Origin: Margaritifera margaritifera
Lineage: Eukaryota > Mollusca > Bivalvia > Unionida > Margaritiferidae
Assembly: GCA_029931535.1 (NCBI GenBank)
Contig: JAQPZY010001432.1
Span: 2,840,034-2,904,033, forward strand
Reading direction: 5' to 3'
Length of the DNA: 64,000 bases
A program made the position numbers and the translations under genes. Shown here in pieces: positions 20,795 through 32,148 of this stretch (the first letter of the stretch is position 1; every line of letters starts with the position of its first letter). Under the pieces are notes generated by a model, which did no database searches, was not told where the DNA came from, and worked only from the letters and a program-made list of their open reading frames with translations.

Positions 20795-21565
20795 GTAAAA
20801 CTGACCCAGTTTTATGCCACTTCAGCTCTGGAGTAATCCAACCATAATCGATTAACATCTTTAATCCTGTCCAAATTACTTTTAATCATACATAGTATAG
20901 ACTCCAATCCATCTTGACAACTTAAAGCACCTAAGCTGAACATACCTTGCGGAGAGAATCAAAGTCATGCATGTGTGCACCCCAATATTTGGAACCCTGA
21001 TTACACAACTTGTTTGTCCATCTACACAAAGACCTACAGCTTTGTGCATAACCGTAAGTGTACTGGTTCTAACCACCTATAATCATTTCCATAATTTGTG
21101 TCATTTAGTTCATCTATGGGGTACATAATTCTGAAAAAGAAATTATACAGTGAGATGCAAGAAAGGCACGAGTTTTTGTTGTCCTTGTTACATATTTGTT
21201 GAGCAGTTACATCTTATTTCATCTCAAGTTTTGGCAATAAACATTGTATTACATATTATAATAAGTGAATTCTGATTTTGTTTAATATCTGAGTACTAAT
21301 ACCTTTTAATAAAAGGTTTGCTCATTTCAACCCACTAGACATAACAAATGACACAAAACTTGGTTACTGTAGACTTTGGTACATGTTACACTGCAGCTAT
21401 CTAATATGATATTAATGGGATGTTACACATATCAAGTAAACATGAAAGTTAACTTCCACCCCCCCCCCCCCACCCCACCCTAATATAATTAGTTGTATGA
21501 AATCATCCCAGAACCAATGATAAAGAATGTTATTTAAATTAAAAAAATCAGATGAAGATGAAACA
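20795..21565. other. No recognised feature
   Basis: Intronic-looking sequence with a poly-C run near 21461. Confidence 0.45.
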
Positions 21566-21569
21566 TGTT

Positions 21570-22110
21570 ACATCTCAAAGCTGCCCAAAGGAACTGGACC
21601 AAATTTGAAAGAAAGCATCTAGTCATGGAGGTCTTTCAAGTTTATTTAGATGATACTGATCTGCCATTAAATATGGCCACCATTTCTAAAAATATAAAAA
21701 ATATTTAAACAACTTCTCAAGAAATGCTGAACAGAATTTGACCAAATTTGATGGAAAACACCCTGTGTGAAGGTCTTTCAGATTTATTTAAGTGATGCTA
21801 ATCCACCATCAAATATAGCTGCCATTACTAAAAATAGAAAAACCATTAAACAAGTTCTTCTCAAATTGCTCAACAGAATTTGACAACATTCTTACATGGA
21901 TGACTTTACATTTTTTAAATGTGATGCCAATCTGTGATCAAATGTGGCCGTTATTATTAAAATAGAACAACCTGAAAACAACTTCTTCTCAGTCAGTGCT
22001 TAACAGAATTTGCCAGATTTGATAGAAAGCATTCTGGCATAAAGGACAAAACTTGAACAACTTCTTCTAAAACAACACTAACAGACTTTAATTAGATTTG
22101 ACAGAAAGTG
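21570..22110. repeat. About 140-bp minisatellite, four units
   Basis: ACAGAATTTG recurs at 21731, 21873 and 22013 (spacing 142 and 140), each with GATAGAAAGCAT-like, TCTTTCA, TGATGCCAATCTG, ATCAAATATGGCCGCCAT-like and TTCTTCTCA parts. Confidence 0.85.
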
Positions 22111-22900
22111 TCCAAGCTTCAAAAGGGGCACTGTTGTTGAAGGAAAGGACACTTTTTGTAACAAAGGGCATATTTTGGGTATATAAAGACTTGGTGTTGA
22201 AAATGAAATTTAGCAATTGAATCTTTTTTGAAGTAGAAACAGAAGAAAGCACATTCCAAAATTTAGCCAACAGCAGATAAACAGAAAAATAAGTGGAATA
22301 CAAAACAGCTAGTGAAGTTTTCATTTCTAAAAGCAATGCTGTGGGGCTGGAGAGATTCTAAAGAGGATTATGAAAAAGTCTCTCCACTGTCTCTGTACAC
22401 ATTCTGACAGAGCTGCTGCAGCTTCATGCATAGAATACCTCAGAACACTATGCTTTCTTGTGGAGTTGCATCAGCTAATAACCATATGTTTGAGGTAGTC
22501 TATTAAATGGGCGTGGTTTACTTTTACTGGCAGAGCACATTGGAGCAGCGAGTTGTCTACATAGTTGCCCTTATAAATTAACAGACAATGCTTTTTTTAG
22601 TTTTCCAAATAAAGTTTTAAAAACCAATAATGTAATGCCAATGATGCATGAAGTTAAATAATACTATATTTCAATTGTTTTTTGGGGGGTTATTTAATTT
22701 GTCAATCCTTAGTTTTCAGAACCATAGGCAATTTCTTGATCATCAAATATTTAAGACTATTAAATGCGATTCTTTGATTGTTAAACTATATATCTGGATA
22801 AAAGTTCCTAAAATGTATATATGCAAAAGTTGGTGAAACCCATGCTTGCTAGTCACTGGAAAACTTGAATAAAGAACAACAGCAGTTGGTTTTGAATGTT
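22111..22900. other. No recognised feature
   Basis: AT-rich; nothing supported. Confidence 0.45.
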
Positions 22901-22904
22901 GCTT

Positions 22905-23049
22905 TGAACACACGACTAGCTATATTCATAGGAAATGGGGGCAAAGTACCTTTCCCAAGGACCCCAGACGGCTGATCCGGGCTGGTATCAAACCAATGAC
23001 CTATGGATTTCAAGTCCAGTGCTCTGCCAACTAAACTACTGCAGCTCCC
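22905..23049 (-). mobile_element. tRNA-Ser-like SINE head
   Basis: The reverse complement begins GGGAGCTGCAGTAGTTTAGT and continues GGCAGAGCACTGGACTTGAA, which mimics a tRNA D arm and an anticodon arm with loop CTTGAAA (anticodon TGA), followed by a B-box-like GGTTTGATACC. The acceptor stem does not close into a functional tRNA, so a tRNA-derived SINE head or tRNA pseudogene is the better reading. Nothing similar was seen elsewhere in the window. Confidence 0.5.
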
Positions 23050-23054
23050 AGAAA

Positions 23055-24440
23055 AGTTTGAAGAGGCATTTCAGTAAAGTGACCATAATATGAGCCAGAA
23101 TATTAATCTTCACAAAGAGCAATTAATGTTATATTAATCATTGTAAAAGAAGCATAAAAAATGAATGAATTTCTCTACTTGTTTTGTGGTCTTCTAAAAG
23201 TTTGTCTACCTCCTTAAAAATGTATCCTTTTTGAGAAATCTTTGGTTATGAAAAGTGATTATCATTTAGTTAAATAGAACAATGTTGAGATAAACATTTT
23301 TTAGTGACAAATAAAACCTAGCTGATCAGGATAAACATTGTTGTGGAGAGAGAGGGAAGTGATATTGATGCAAAATTAATTTCCCTGAGAATATTTTTGC
23401 ATGAAAAAATCTTAAGCAATTATTTTTCCATGCAGGAAGTTTCAATTATCACTGTGTTAAGATTGTACCCGAGTCTAACGTGTGTTGTCATTAGAGTCTC
23501 AGGTTTTGAGAACAGTTGATTTTTTCTGATTAATTTTACTTAGACTTCCAATAATGATCTAATTCAGTTGGCAATTTTGCTGGTCATCCTTTACAAAAGA
23601 TAACTCACATGAGAAATTAGAACTCTGCCTTATTTTCAAGTATAGTCAGATGTAATGTATACTTTCTGATGTGAACATTCAAATTCTCACCTGAGCAAAA
23701 TCTGCACATGAGAAAATTTGGTTAGTTTTTCAGTGGCTCACAAGATCTAACAAACTGCACACATGAGCTTGCAAAATCTACCCAGTTTACACGCGTTTCG
23801 AACAAGTTTCTCATGTGCAGCTTATGAGCAGCTCATGTGAATAGGTGAGATTTTTCTGTACTGGAAGGACTGTACAGACAAATACACATAGGAGCAGATT
23901 CAGAGAGTAAATATGTGAACAAGTGAATGAATGAACAAAATAATAAATGAATGTACAAGAAAAGTGACATATAGGGGAATTACAAAATATATCAATGCAC
24001 AAAGAAATGAAAAGAGACAAGAAAATAAAGTAATGAACATTACAAGAGTACAGGATTATTAGATCCAATAGAAACTTGTTTTCATTCACAAAGTGACATT
24101 TCATTTTGAATGTGGACAATGTAAATACAGTGCAACCTGCCATAGCAGACACCTCAATATAGCAAACACATGTTCAAAATGGACATTTGTTTATCCCCAG
24201 TGAAAATTCTTTTATTAATGTCCTTTTATATAACAGACACCTCTCTAATTTATGACCATCGGAATAAGACCCAACATTGATCTTACAGTTGTGAATAAGG
24301 ACTTTGTTCTCATTGCAAACCTGGCATCAAAAACTCTGATCAGGTCTCTGCTTTTTGCTCTGATACTATCATTATTAACCAACAGTTGGTGATTGGCTCT
24401 ACATCTCATTGTGCTTATAAACTTTTACAATCTTTTTCAG
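23055..24440 (+). other. Presumed intron sequence
   Basis: No element recognised apart from a GAATGAAT-rich stretch at 23920-23955. Confidence 0.4.
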
Positions 24441-24731
24441 ATGCAGACTCCAGAACTGGCAAGGGATGCAGAGACTGTGGTCGATGTCGTCCCATTGCTG
24501 GATCTCCCTGACCCCCTGTCAGACCCCTCCCCTGTCTCAGAGGTGATTCTGGAGGATCCACTTACTGTGACTCTGGAGCAGGATGCAGAAAGTGCATCCG
24601 AAGCATCAGTTGGTTTTGAACTGTCTGACCTAGCGATTTTAGGTTCCAATCTGGACTGTGAAGTCCAGACAGCGGGACCATCGTCAGGGATGGTTGCTGA
24701 TGTAGAGGGATATTTCAGTGGGGAAAGAGAG
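24441..24731 (+). CDS. Host coding exon, acidic low-complexity protein
   Basis: Bounded by a TCTTTTTCAG acceptor ending at 24440 and a GAGAG/GTGTGT donor at 24732; the 291 bases are exactly 97 open codons in phase 0, starting MQTPELARDAETVVDVVPLL and ending VEGYFSGERE. Composition is strongly acidic with many P, S, D and E (LPDPLSDPSPVSE, LEDPLTVTLEQDAES), as in disordered activation or linker regions. GC content is clearly higher than in flanking DNA. The open frame continues past the donor into a CTGTC microsatellite; that extension is not believed. Phase fits the exon ending at 17884. No family recognised. Confidence 0.6.
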
Positions 24732-24864
24732 GTGTGTCTGGTGCCTCATCAAAGCTCTCTTTTCCAGGCTATGGACCTTGGGTATGTCTGTGTGTCTGTA
24801 TGGAGATCTGTGCCTGTGTCTATGCTTGTGTGTTTGCATCTGCTGGTGTGTTACATCAGTCTTG

Positions 24865-25130
24865 TGTGTCTTGTCTTGTCCCGTCCTGTCCCATCCCGAG
24901 CCATGCTGTCTTGTCTTATCCCATCCCTTGTCCTGCTGTGCCGTCTTGTGTTGTCTTGGTCTGTACAGTGCTATCGTGTATTGTCCTGTGCTATCATGTA
25001 TTGTTATGTGATGTCATGTATTGTCCTGTGCTGTATTGTTTCTCACAACATGGCATGGGACAGGACAAGAACAGACTTCATGGTATGGAATGGGACAGAA
25101 CAGAAGAAGACAAGACAGAGGAGACTGTCT
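24865..25130. repeat. CTGTC/CTTGT pentanucleotide array with inverted GGACA part
   Basis: Degenerate TGTCY-type units fill 24865-25045, and the complementary GGGACAGGACAAGAACAG sequence follows at 25055-25125, so the two halves could pair as a hairpin. Confidence 0.75.
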
Positions 25131-25136
25131 TGTTTT

Positions 25137-28100
25137 GTTCATCCATCTGTCTGTCAGTCCATTTGTTACCAATGTGGTCTCCACACAGTAAGTTTAGTTC
25201 TCCTCGATCTACAGTTACCAAACATTGTGGATGGCTTGGAGTTTGGAGTAGGGAAGAATTCTATTAATGTTGGGCTGGAAAGCTCAAAGGTCAAGGTCAT
25301 TGTAACTGAAAGAAAAAAAATGGTTCCTGCACAAGAACATTTTTTCTACATGATATACCTAATGCATGGTTTGCATTTGAGGTAAGGAAAAAGGCTATTG
25401 ATTTTGGGGTCAGAGGTAGAAGGTCAAGGTCAATGACCAATATATTTCAGGGTATTTACTGATACAGCTGATGGGACAAGACTTTTTGTTCACATTTGCA
25501 TTTACGCTTACTTATTGGTCTATGTCAGGTTGGGCTATGCCTGCTACCGTAAGTAACAGTAGACGGTACTACCTGTGACTGTTGACCCAGGGTGGACATC
25601 TACACCTGTGTATAGTAGGTCTTCTTGATATGGCAATATTTGTTTGTCATATTCAAAGTGATGGTTATTCCAAATTGGTTAGAACTAGTTAGGGTTATCT
25701 TACCAGAGTCAGTGAAAGCTGCAACTATATAGTCGAAGAGACAATACATGTTAACGGTGCACCAGTTCAAAAGTCACATTAAACAAGAGAGATGTCTCTG
25801 CACTTTGGCTATTAAATAAAACATGCCATATGTAGTTATTATGGTTTATTATTCAAGCACAGGTTTTAAAAGCATTGGTGACCGGGTCAGTCAGCATGCA
25901 TATAGCTTTATATCCACATTATAGCAGGCACTGCTGATTGGTTTTACACTGTGCATCATTTTTATGCTGCTTGAGGTTGCAGAGCAGAGGCAGATTTACC
26001 AGGAGGAAAAGTCAGTTCAGAGATTACATTTGTTCCTCTATTGTGTACTGATTTTCCCTGACACAGCACTTCTATTTGGAGCAAAACCCTCTTTTTGACA
26101 GCCACAATTGAATTTTCCCATGTATAGAGCCTATTGTGCCTGCTGCAAGTACTCGGTCTATTGTAATGCACTTTCTTGCACATGTCTCTTTTGGCACATC
26201 TATCAGACCTGTATCTGAAGCCCAAGAGACATTAGTTTTGAATTTAAATGCATGTCGTCACTGTACCATTTTGGGACAGATATCTGAGACGTGGCTACAC
26301 ACTCCCTAAAAAGGTCATTTCATTTTCACATTTTCTACAATGATTGGAACTACCCAGGGTCTTACTTTTAAGAAAATTGTGTAGGAACATAAAAATTGGG
26401 GATTTAGGATGAGGTGCCTGCAAAATAGGTCATTGAAAGGGTACAGCAGGAAGGGGGTGGGTACAGTGGGGGTATGGGTTACTTGTGGGTGGAGGTAACA
26501 TTCTGGGAGGCAGGGGGGTGGGGTGGGGGATAGGTAAGGGCCTGCAGTACCCATTAAACATTTATATTTACGGTAAGGAAATCCGGACTTAGGTAGAGAC
26601 GAGGCACAGCTTACAAGTAAATTAGGAAAAGACTCGATACTTGTGTTTTATTTTTTTATTCATGATTTTGCATTTTTATTTGCGGATAACTTTGGTGCTT
26701 GATTTGGCCTCTTTCTTACTATTTTCGCTTTGGTTTTGCGAATAGTGTTGACTACTTAGCTATCTTAGTTAGGGCTTTAGAGTAGGTCTGTTAGACTTAG
26801 ATACCAGTGTGTTAGTGTTAGGTTTAGAATGATTTGTCATTTTATAGAGCTGTGCCTCATTTGGCATAAAGTTTCCGGTACATTTAGGATTAAAATGTAT
26901 GGATGGGTCCTACTTCTAAGAAAGTTTTATATGGGGGGAGTGGGGTAGGGTTCAAAAAGCACCTCATTTGGAAGGAATAGGTGAAAATGTGTGATTCAAC
27001 AGTTTCTCATCTATTCTAGGTGTAGGCCTTTTTGGTTATATTATTGCATCCATTGATGACAAGGTCATGGTCAGAGTCAATAACACATTGATATTGACAT
27101 TTTTCAATTAACCATAAACTATAATTGCAGTTCTTTTTCATCCTTTGACTTTCTCTGTGATCCAAATGATTTCTTTCAATGTATGCGACTGATTCCGGTA
27201 TTGTGGTATTAAGTCTTTCAAATATTTATAAAGAGTGTTTGACCTTTGTTGTTTAATATATTATTTCATAACATAAAAATCCTGTGCATATTTTGATTCT
27301 ACTTGGGATTAAAAATGGCATGAAGTTTTGGCCTTTGATAGGTGATGCAATAGACTCTCTTTCTAATATAACTGGTGCGTTTTTTGGCAATTATTAAATG
27401 TACACACTAGGATTTCAAGACTCTGGATTTTAGTCACCATCACAATGATTTTCATTTTCTGAAATTACTGAAAAGGTGTGATTCAACAGTTGGTCATGGA
27501 ATCTATACCTTTCCGATAATGTTATTGCATACATTAAGGTCAAGGTCATATGACACTGATATTGTAGTCATCCATATGGTGGAATTATTGCAGAAATTAA
27601 TGTCAAGGTTGAGGTCAAAGTCACATAGAGGATGATATTGCAATCATCCATTTTGTCCACATTAGTATTTCTGTCTTGTGTGCCAGCAGGGGTGTGTTCA
27701 TGTACATGTAGATGTTGATATCTATTTGTATTTGTATTGTATGCTTGCCTTTATTTTGTTCTTTTAGTTTGTGTGATACTTACTGGTGTGACTGATGTGG
27801 ATGTATGTTTGTGAATCTATTTGTCTAATATAGTGCATAATAATTTCACATTTGCATTAATGCTTATTTATTTGTATATTTATATGTATGTATTATGTGT
27901 GTAGGTCTGCTGGATATGGCAATATGTTGTGATGTTCATCCATCTGTCTGTAAATCCATTTGTTACCAATGTGGTTTCCACACAGTAAGTTTACTTGTCC
28001 ACCATCTGCATTTACCAAATTTCGTGGATGGCTTGCAGTTGGAGTAGGGAAGAATTCTATTAATTTTGCTTACATCACGGTCAAGGTCATATGACACTGA

Positions 28101-28468
28101 CATTTTAGTCATCCATATGATGGAATTATTGCAGAAATTAATGTCAAGGTTGAGGTCAAAGTCACATAGAGGATGATATTGCAATCATCCATTTTGTCCA
28201 CATTAGTATTTCTGTCTTGTGTGCCAGCAGGGGTGTGTACATGTAGATGTTGATATCTATTTGTATTTGTATTGTATGCTTGCCTTTATTTTGTTCTTTT
28301 AGCTTGTGTGATACTTATTGGTGTGACTGATGTGGATGTATGTTTGTGAATCTATTTGTCTCATATAGTACATAATAATTTCACATTTTCATTAATGCTT
28401 ATTTATTTGTATATTTATATGTATGTATTATGTGTGTAGGTCTGCTGGATATGGCAATATGTTGTGAT
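25137..28468. repeat. 3.33-kb tandem duplication, unit 1
   Basis: GTTCATCCATCTGTCTGT occurs at 25137 and again at 28469, and landmark sequences keep an offset of about 3330 bp through to about 27480 (for example 25962/29292 and 26315/29645). Line-by-line comparison shows only occasional substitutions, so the duplication is recent. Small ORFs repeated in both units (87 and 79 codons, minus strand) lack any recognised domain. Confidence 0.92.
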
Positions 28469-28620
28469 GTTCATCCATCTGTCTGTGAATCCATTTGTTA
28501 CCAATGTGGTTTCCACACGGTAAGTTTACTTGTCCACCATCTACATTTACCAAACATTGTGGATGGCTTGCAGTTGGAGTAGGGAAGAATTCTATTAATT
28601 TTGGGCTGAAAAGCTCAAAG
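27540..28620. repeat. Nested 541-bp tandem duplication
   Basis: TCAAGGTCATATGACACTGA starts at about 27540 and 28081; the following 540 bp (TTGAGGTCAAAGTCACATAG, CAATCATCCATTTTGTCCAC, AGTATTTCTGTCTTGTGTGC) repeat with few changes. The junction joins the GGGAAGAATTCTATTAATTTT segment to GCTTACATCACGG. Confidence 0.88.
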
Positions 28621-31206
28621 GTCAGGGTCATTGTAACTGAAAGAATAATGGTTTCTGCACAAGAACATTTGTTCTACATGATATACCTAATGCATGGTTT
28701 GCACTTGGGGTAAGGACAAAGGCTATTGATTTTGGGGTCAAAGATGTAGAAGGTCAGGGTCAATGACTAATATATTTCAGGGTGTTTACTGGTACAACTG
28801 ATGTGACAAGACTTTTTGTTCACATTTGCATTTACGCTTACTTATTCGTCTATATCAGGTCAGGCTATGCCTGCTACCGTAAGTAACAGTAGACGGTACT
28901 ACCTGTGACTGTTGACCCAGGGTGGACATCTACACCTGTGTATAGTAGGTCTTCTTGATATGGCAATATTTGTTTGTCATATTCAAAGTGATGGTTATTC
29001 CAAATTGGTTAGAACTAGTTAGGGTTATCTTACCAGAGTCAGTGAAAGCTGCAACTATATAGTCGAAGAGACAATACATGTTAACGGTGCACCAGTTCAA
29101 AAGTCACATTAAACAAGAGAGATGTCTCTGCACTTTGGCTATTAAATAAAACATGCCATATGTAGTTATTATGGTTTATTATTCAAGCACAGGTTTTAAA
29201 AGCATTGGTGACCGGGTCAGTCAGCATGCATATAGCTTTATATCCACATTATAGCAGGCACTGCTGATTGGTTTTACACTGTGCATCATTTTTATGCTGC
29301 TTGAGGTTGCAGAGCAGAGGCAGATTTACCAGGAGGAAAAGTCAGTTCAGAGATTACATTTGTTCCTCTATTGTGTACTGATTCTCCCTGACACAGCACT
29401 TCTATTTGGAGCAAAACCCTCTTTTTGACAGCCACAATTGAATTTTCCCATGTATAGAGCCTATTGTGCCTGCTGCAAGTACCAGGTCTGTTGTAATGCA
29501 CTTTCTTGCACATGTCTCTTTTGGCACATCTATCAGACCTGTATCTGAAGCCCAAGAGACATTAGTTTTGAATTTAAATGCATGTCGTCACTGTACCATT
29601 TTGGGACAGATATCTGAGACGTGGCTATATACTCCCTATAAAGGTCATTCCATTTTCGCATTTTCTACAATGATTGGAACTACCCAGGGTCTTACTTTTA
29701 AGAAAATTGTGTAGGAACATAAAAATTGGGGATTTAGGATGAGGTGCCTGCAAAATAGGTCATTGAAAGGGTACAGCAGGAAGGGGGTGGGTACAGTGGG
29801 GGTATGGGTTACTTGTGGGTGGAGGTAACATTCTGGGAGGCAGGGGGGTGGGGTGGGGGATAGGTAAGGGCCTGCAGTACCCATTAAACATTTATATTTA
29901 CGGTAAGGAAATCCGGACTTAGGTAGAGACGAGGCACAGCTTACAAGTAAATTAGGAAAAGACTCGATACTTGTGTTTTATTTTTTTATTCATGATTTTG
30001 CATTTTTATTTGCGGATAACTTTGGTGCATGATTTGGCCTCTTTCCTACTATTTGCGCTTTGGTTTTGCGAATAGTGTTGACTACTTAGCTATCTTAGTT
30101 AGGGCTTTAGAGTAGGTCTGTTAGACTTAGATACCAGTGTGTTAGTGTTAGGTTTAGAATGATTTGTCATTTTATAGAGCTGTGCCTCATTTGGCATAAA
30201 GTTTCCGGTACATTTAGGATTAAAATGTATGGATGGGTCCTACTTCTAAGAAAGTTTTATATGGGGGGAGTGGGGTAGGGTTCAAAAGACACCTCATTTG
30301 GAAGAAATAGGTGAAAATGTGTGATTCAACAGTTTCTCATGTATTCTAGGTGTAGGCCTTTTTGGTTATATTATTGCATCCATTGATGACAAGGTCATGG
30401 TCAGAGTCAATAACACATTGATATTGACATTTTTCAATTAACCATAAACTATAATTGCAGTTCTTTTTCATCCTTTGACTTTCTCTGTGATCCAAATGAT
30501 TTCTTTCAATGCATGTGACTGATTCCGGTATTGTGGTATTAAGTCTTTCAAATATTTATAAAGAGTTTGACCTTTGTTGTTTAATATATTTTTTCATAAC
30601 ATAAAAATCCTGTGCATATTTTGATTCTACTTGAGATTACAAATGGCATGAAGTTTTGGCCTTAGATAGGTGATGCAATAGACTCTCTTTCTAATATAAC
30701 TGGTGCGTTTTTTGGCAATTATTAAATGTACACACTAGGATTTCAAGACTCTGGATTTTAGTCACCATCACAATGATTTTCATTCTCTGAAATTACTGAA
30801 AAGGTGTGATTCAACAGTTGGTCATGGAATCTATACCTTTCCGATAATGTTATTGCATACATTAAGGTCAAGGTCAATAACACTGATATTGTAATCATCC
30901 ATATGGTGTATTTATTGCACAAATTGATGTCAGGGTTGAGGTCAAGGTCACATAGGTGATATTTGCAATCATCCATTTTGTCCACGTTATTATTTCTGTC
31001 TTGTGTGCCAGTAGGGGTGTTGACTTGTACATGTTGATATATATTTGTATTGTATGCTTGACTTTATTTTTTATTTTAGCTTCTGTAATATTTTCTGATA
31101 TGGCTGATGCGTATTTGTTTGTGATTTTATGCATCTAATATAGTGACTGATATTTTCGTCAGACTTGCATTGATGCTTATTTGAAGATATTATATATTTA
31201 AGTATG
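28469..31206. repeat. 3.33-kb tandem duplication, unit 2
   Basis: Second copy of the 25137 unit, almost identical to about 30810, then diverging; it is cut by a mariner at 31207. Confidence 0.92.
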
Positions 31207-32148
31207 TGAGAGGTATTCAAAAAGTTCTGAAATTATATGATCTACAGCTGTATGTACAGGACACCCAACACATGTTGGCAAAGGAGAAGCAAGTGTGCTA
31301 CTGTGAAATGAGGATGCTGGAAGATCTAGATTCTGTTAGAGTACTCTCTGACTGATATCAAGGCTGACTTGGATAAAGTGTATGAATGCTTTTCTTCGAG
31401 ATTCTACAATTTTGAGGTGGTTCATTGTTTTAAAGATGGTTATGAATCCATGGAAGAGGACCCCCAGTCTCGAAGACCATTGTCTGCATGTGATGGTGAG
31501 TGGGAAGTGGTGTGCTGTGAAAGGGGCAATTGATGAAAATGCTCAATATATGGTGGAAGATATTTATATTATCTTGTCAACTTTTGTTAAGATATTGAGG
31601 AACATTTGAAGCTCTGAAAAGTTTATCCAAATGAGTCCTGCATTTGTTAACAGCTGATCAGAAGTCGAATCGTGTTGAAATTGCCAAACAGCTACTTGCC
31701 AGATATAGGAAAGTAGTGATCAGAGACATTTGAATGAGATTGTCAGAGGTGATGAAGCATGGATTTGATTTTTTGAATGGAGAAAAACAAGCAGAGACCA
31801 CAGATCATTTGATGTAGTTGTACTGTCAAGAGTTTTATATGCATTATTTTTTGTATGCCAACGGCCCATATGTCTGGTAAAAGTGCCTGATTCTGCTCGT
31901 GTTGCTGGACATTTTTATGCATTCAGAGAGTTGCCAGTAGTTGTGGAACACTTGACACTACCAAACCACCCAACTGCACATAGGTACACGAGGGATCAAT
32001 CTACTCCAAGATGATGCAGTGGCACAGAAACCTGCAATCTTCAAAGACTTTCTGAAAGAGTACAGCATCAAAATTTTGGGTGAATTCCATTTTCCAAGAA
32101 CTTTGTTGTACATTACATCAATATTCAGAACTTTTTAAATATCCCTCA
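31207..32148 (+). mobile_element. mariner-like transposon, decayed and shortened
   Basis: Terminal inverted repeats are TGAGAGGTATTCAAAAAGTT at the left and, reverse complemented, TGAGGGATATTTAAAAAGTT at the right; TATG flanks both ends and contains the expected TA target. Inside, plus-strand frames give HCFKDGYESMEEDPQSRRP and AIDENAQYMVEDI (helix-turn-helix region), LLTADQKSNRVEIAKQLLA, VRGDEAW (first catalytic Asp block), and LLQDDAVAQKPAIFKDFLKE (second Asp block, with DDAVAQ where HDNAPAH is usual). The segment after this is cut short. Stops and frameshifts are many, so no active transposase remains. It inserted within the older repeat array. Confidence 0.85.

Noticed and set aside
24732..25385. 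Extension of the 24393 ORF beyond the donor
   Set aside because: Coding-like composition ends at the GTGTGT donor; the remainder is translation of a CTGTC microsatellite and of the repeat array.
25962..29555. 87-codon minus-strand ORF present twice (25962-26225 and 29292-29555)
   Set aside because: Its conservation is explained by the young 3.33-kb duplication, and it carries no recognisable domain.
26315..29884. 79-codon proline-rich minus-strand ORF present twice
   Set aside because: Same reason: duplicated repeat DNA, with text from G-rich simple sequence on the plus strand.
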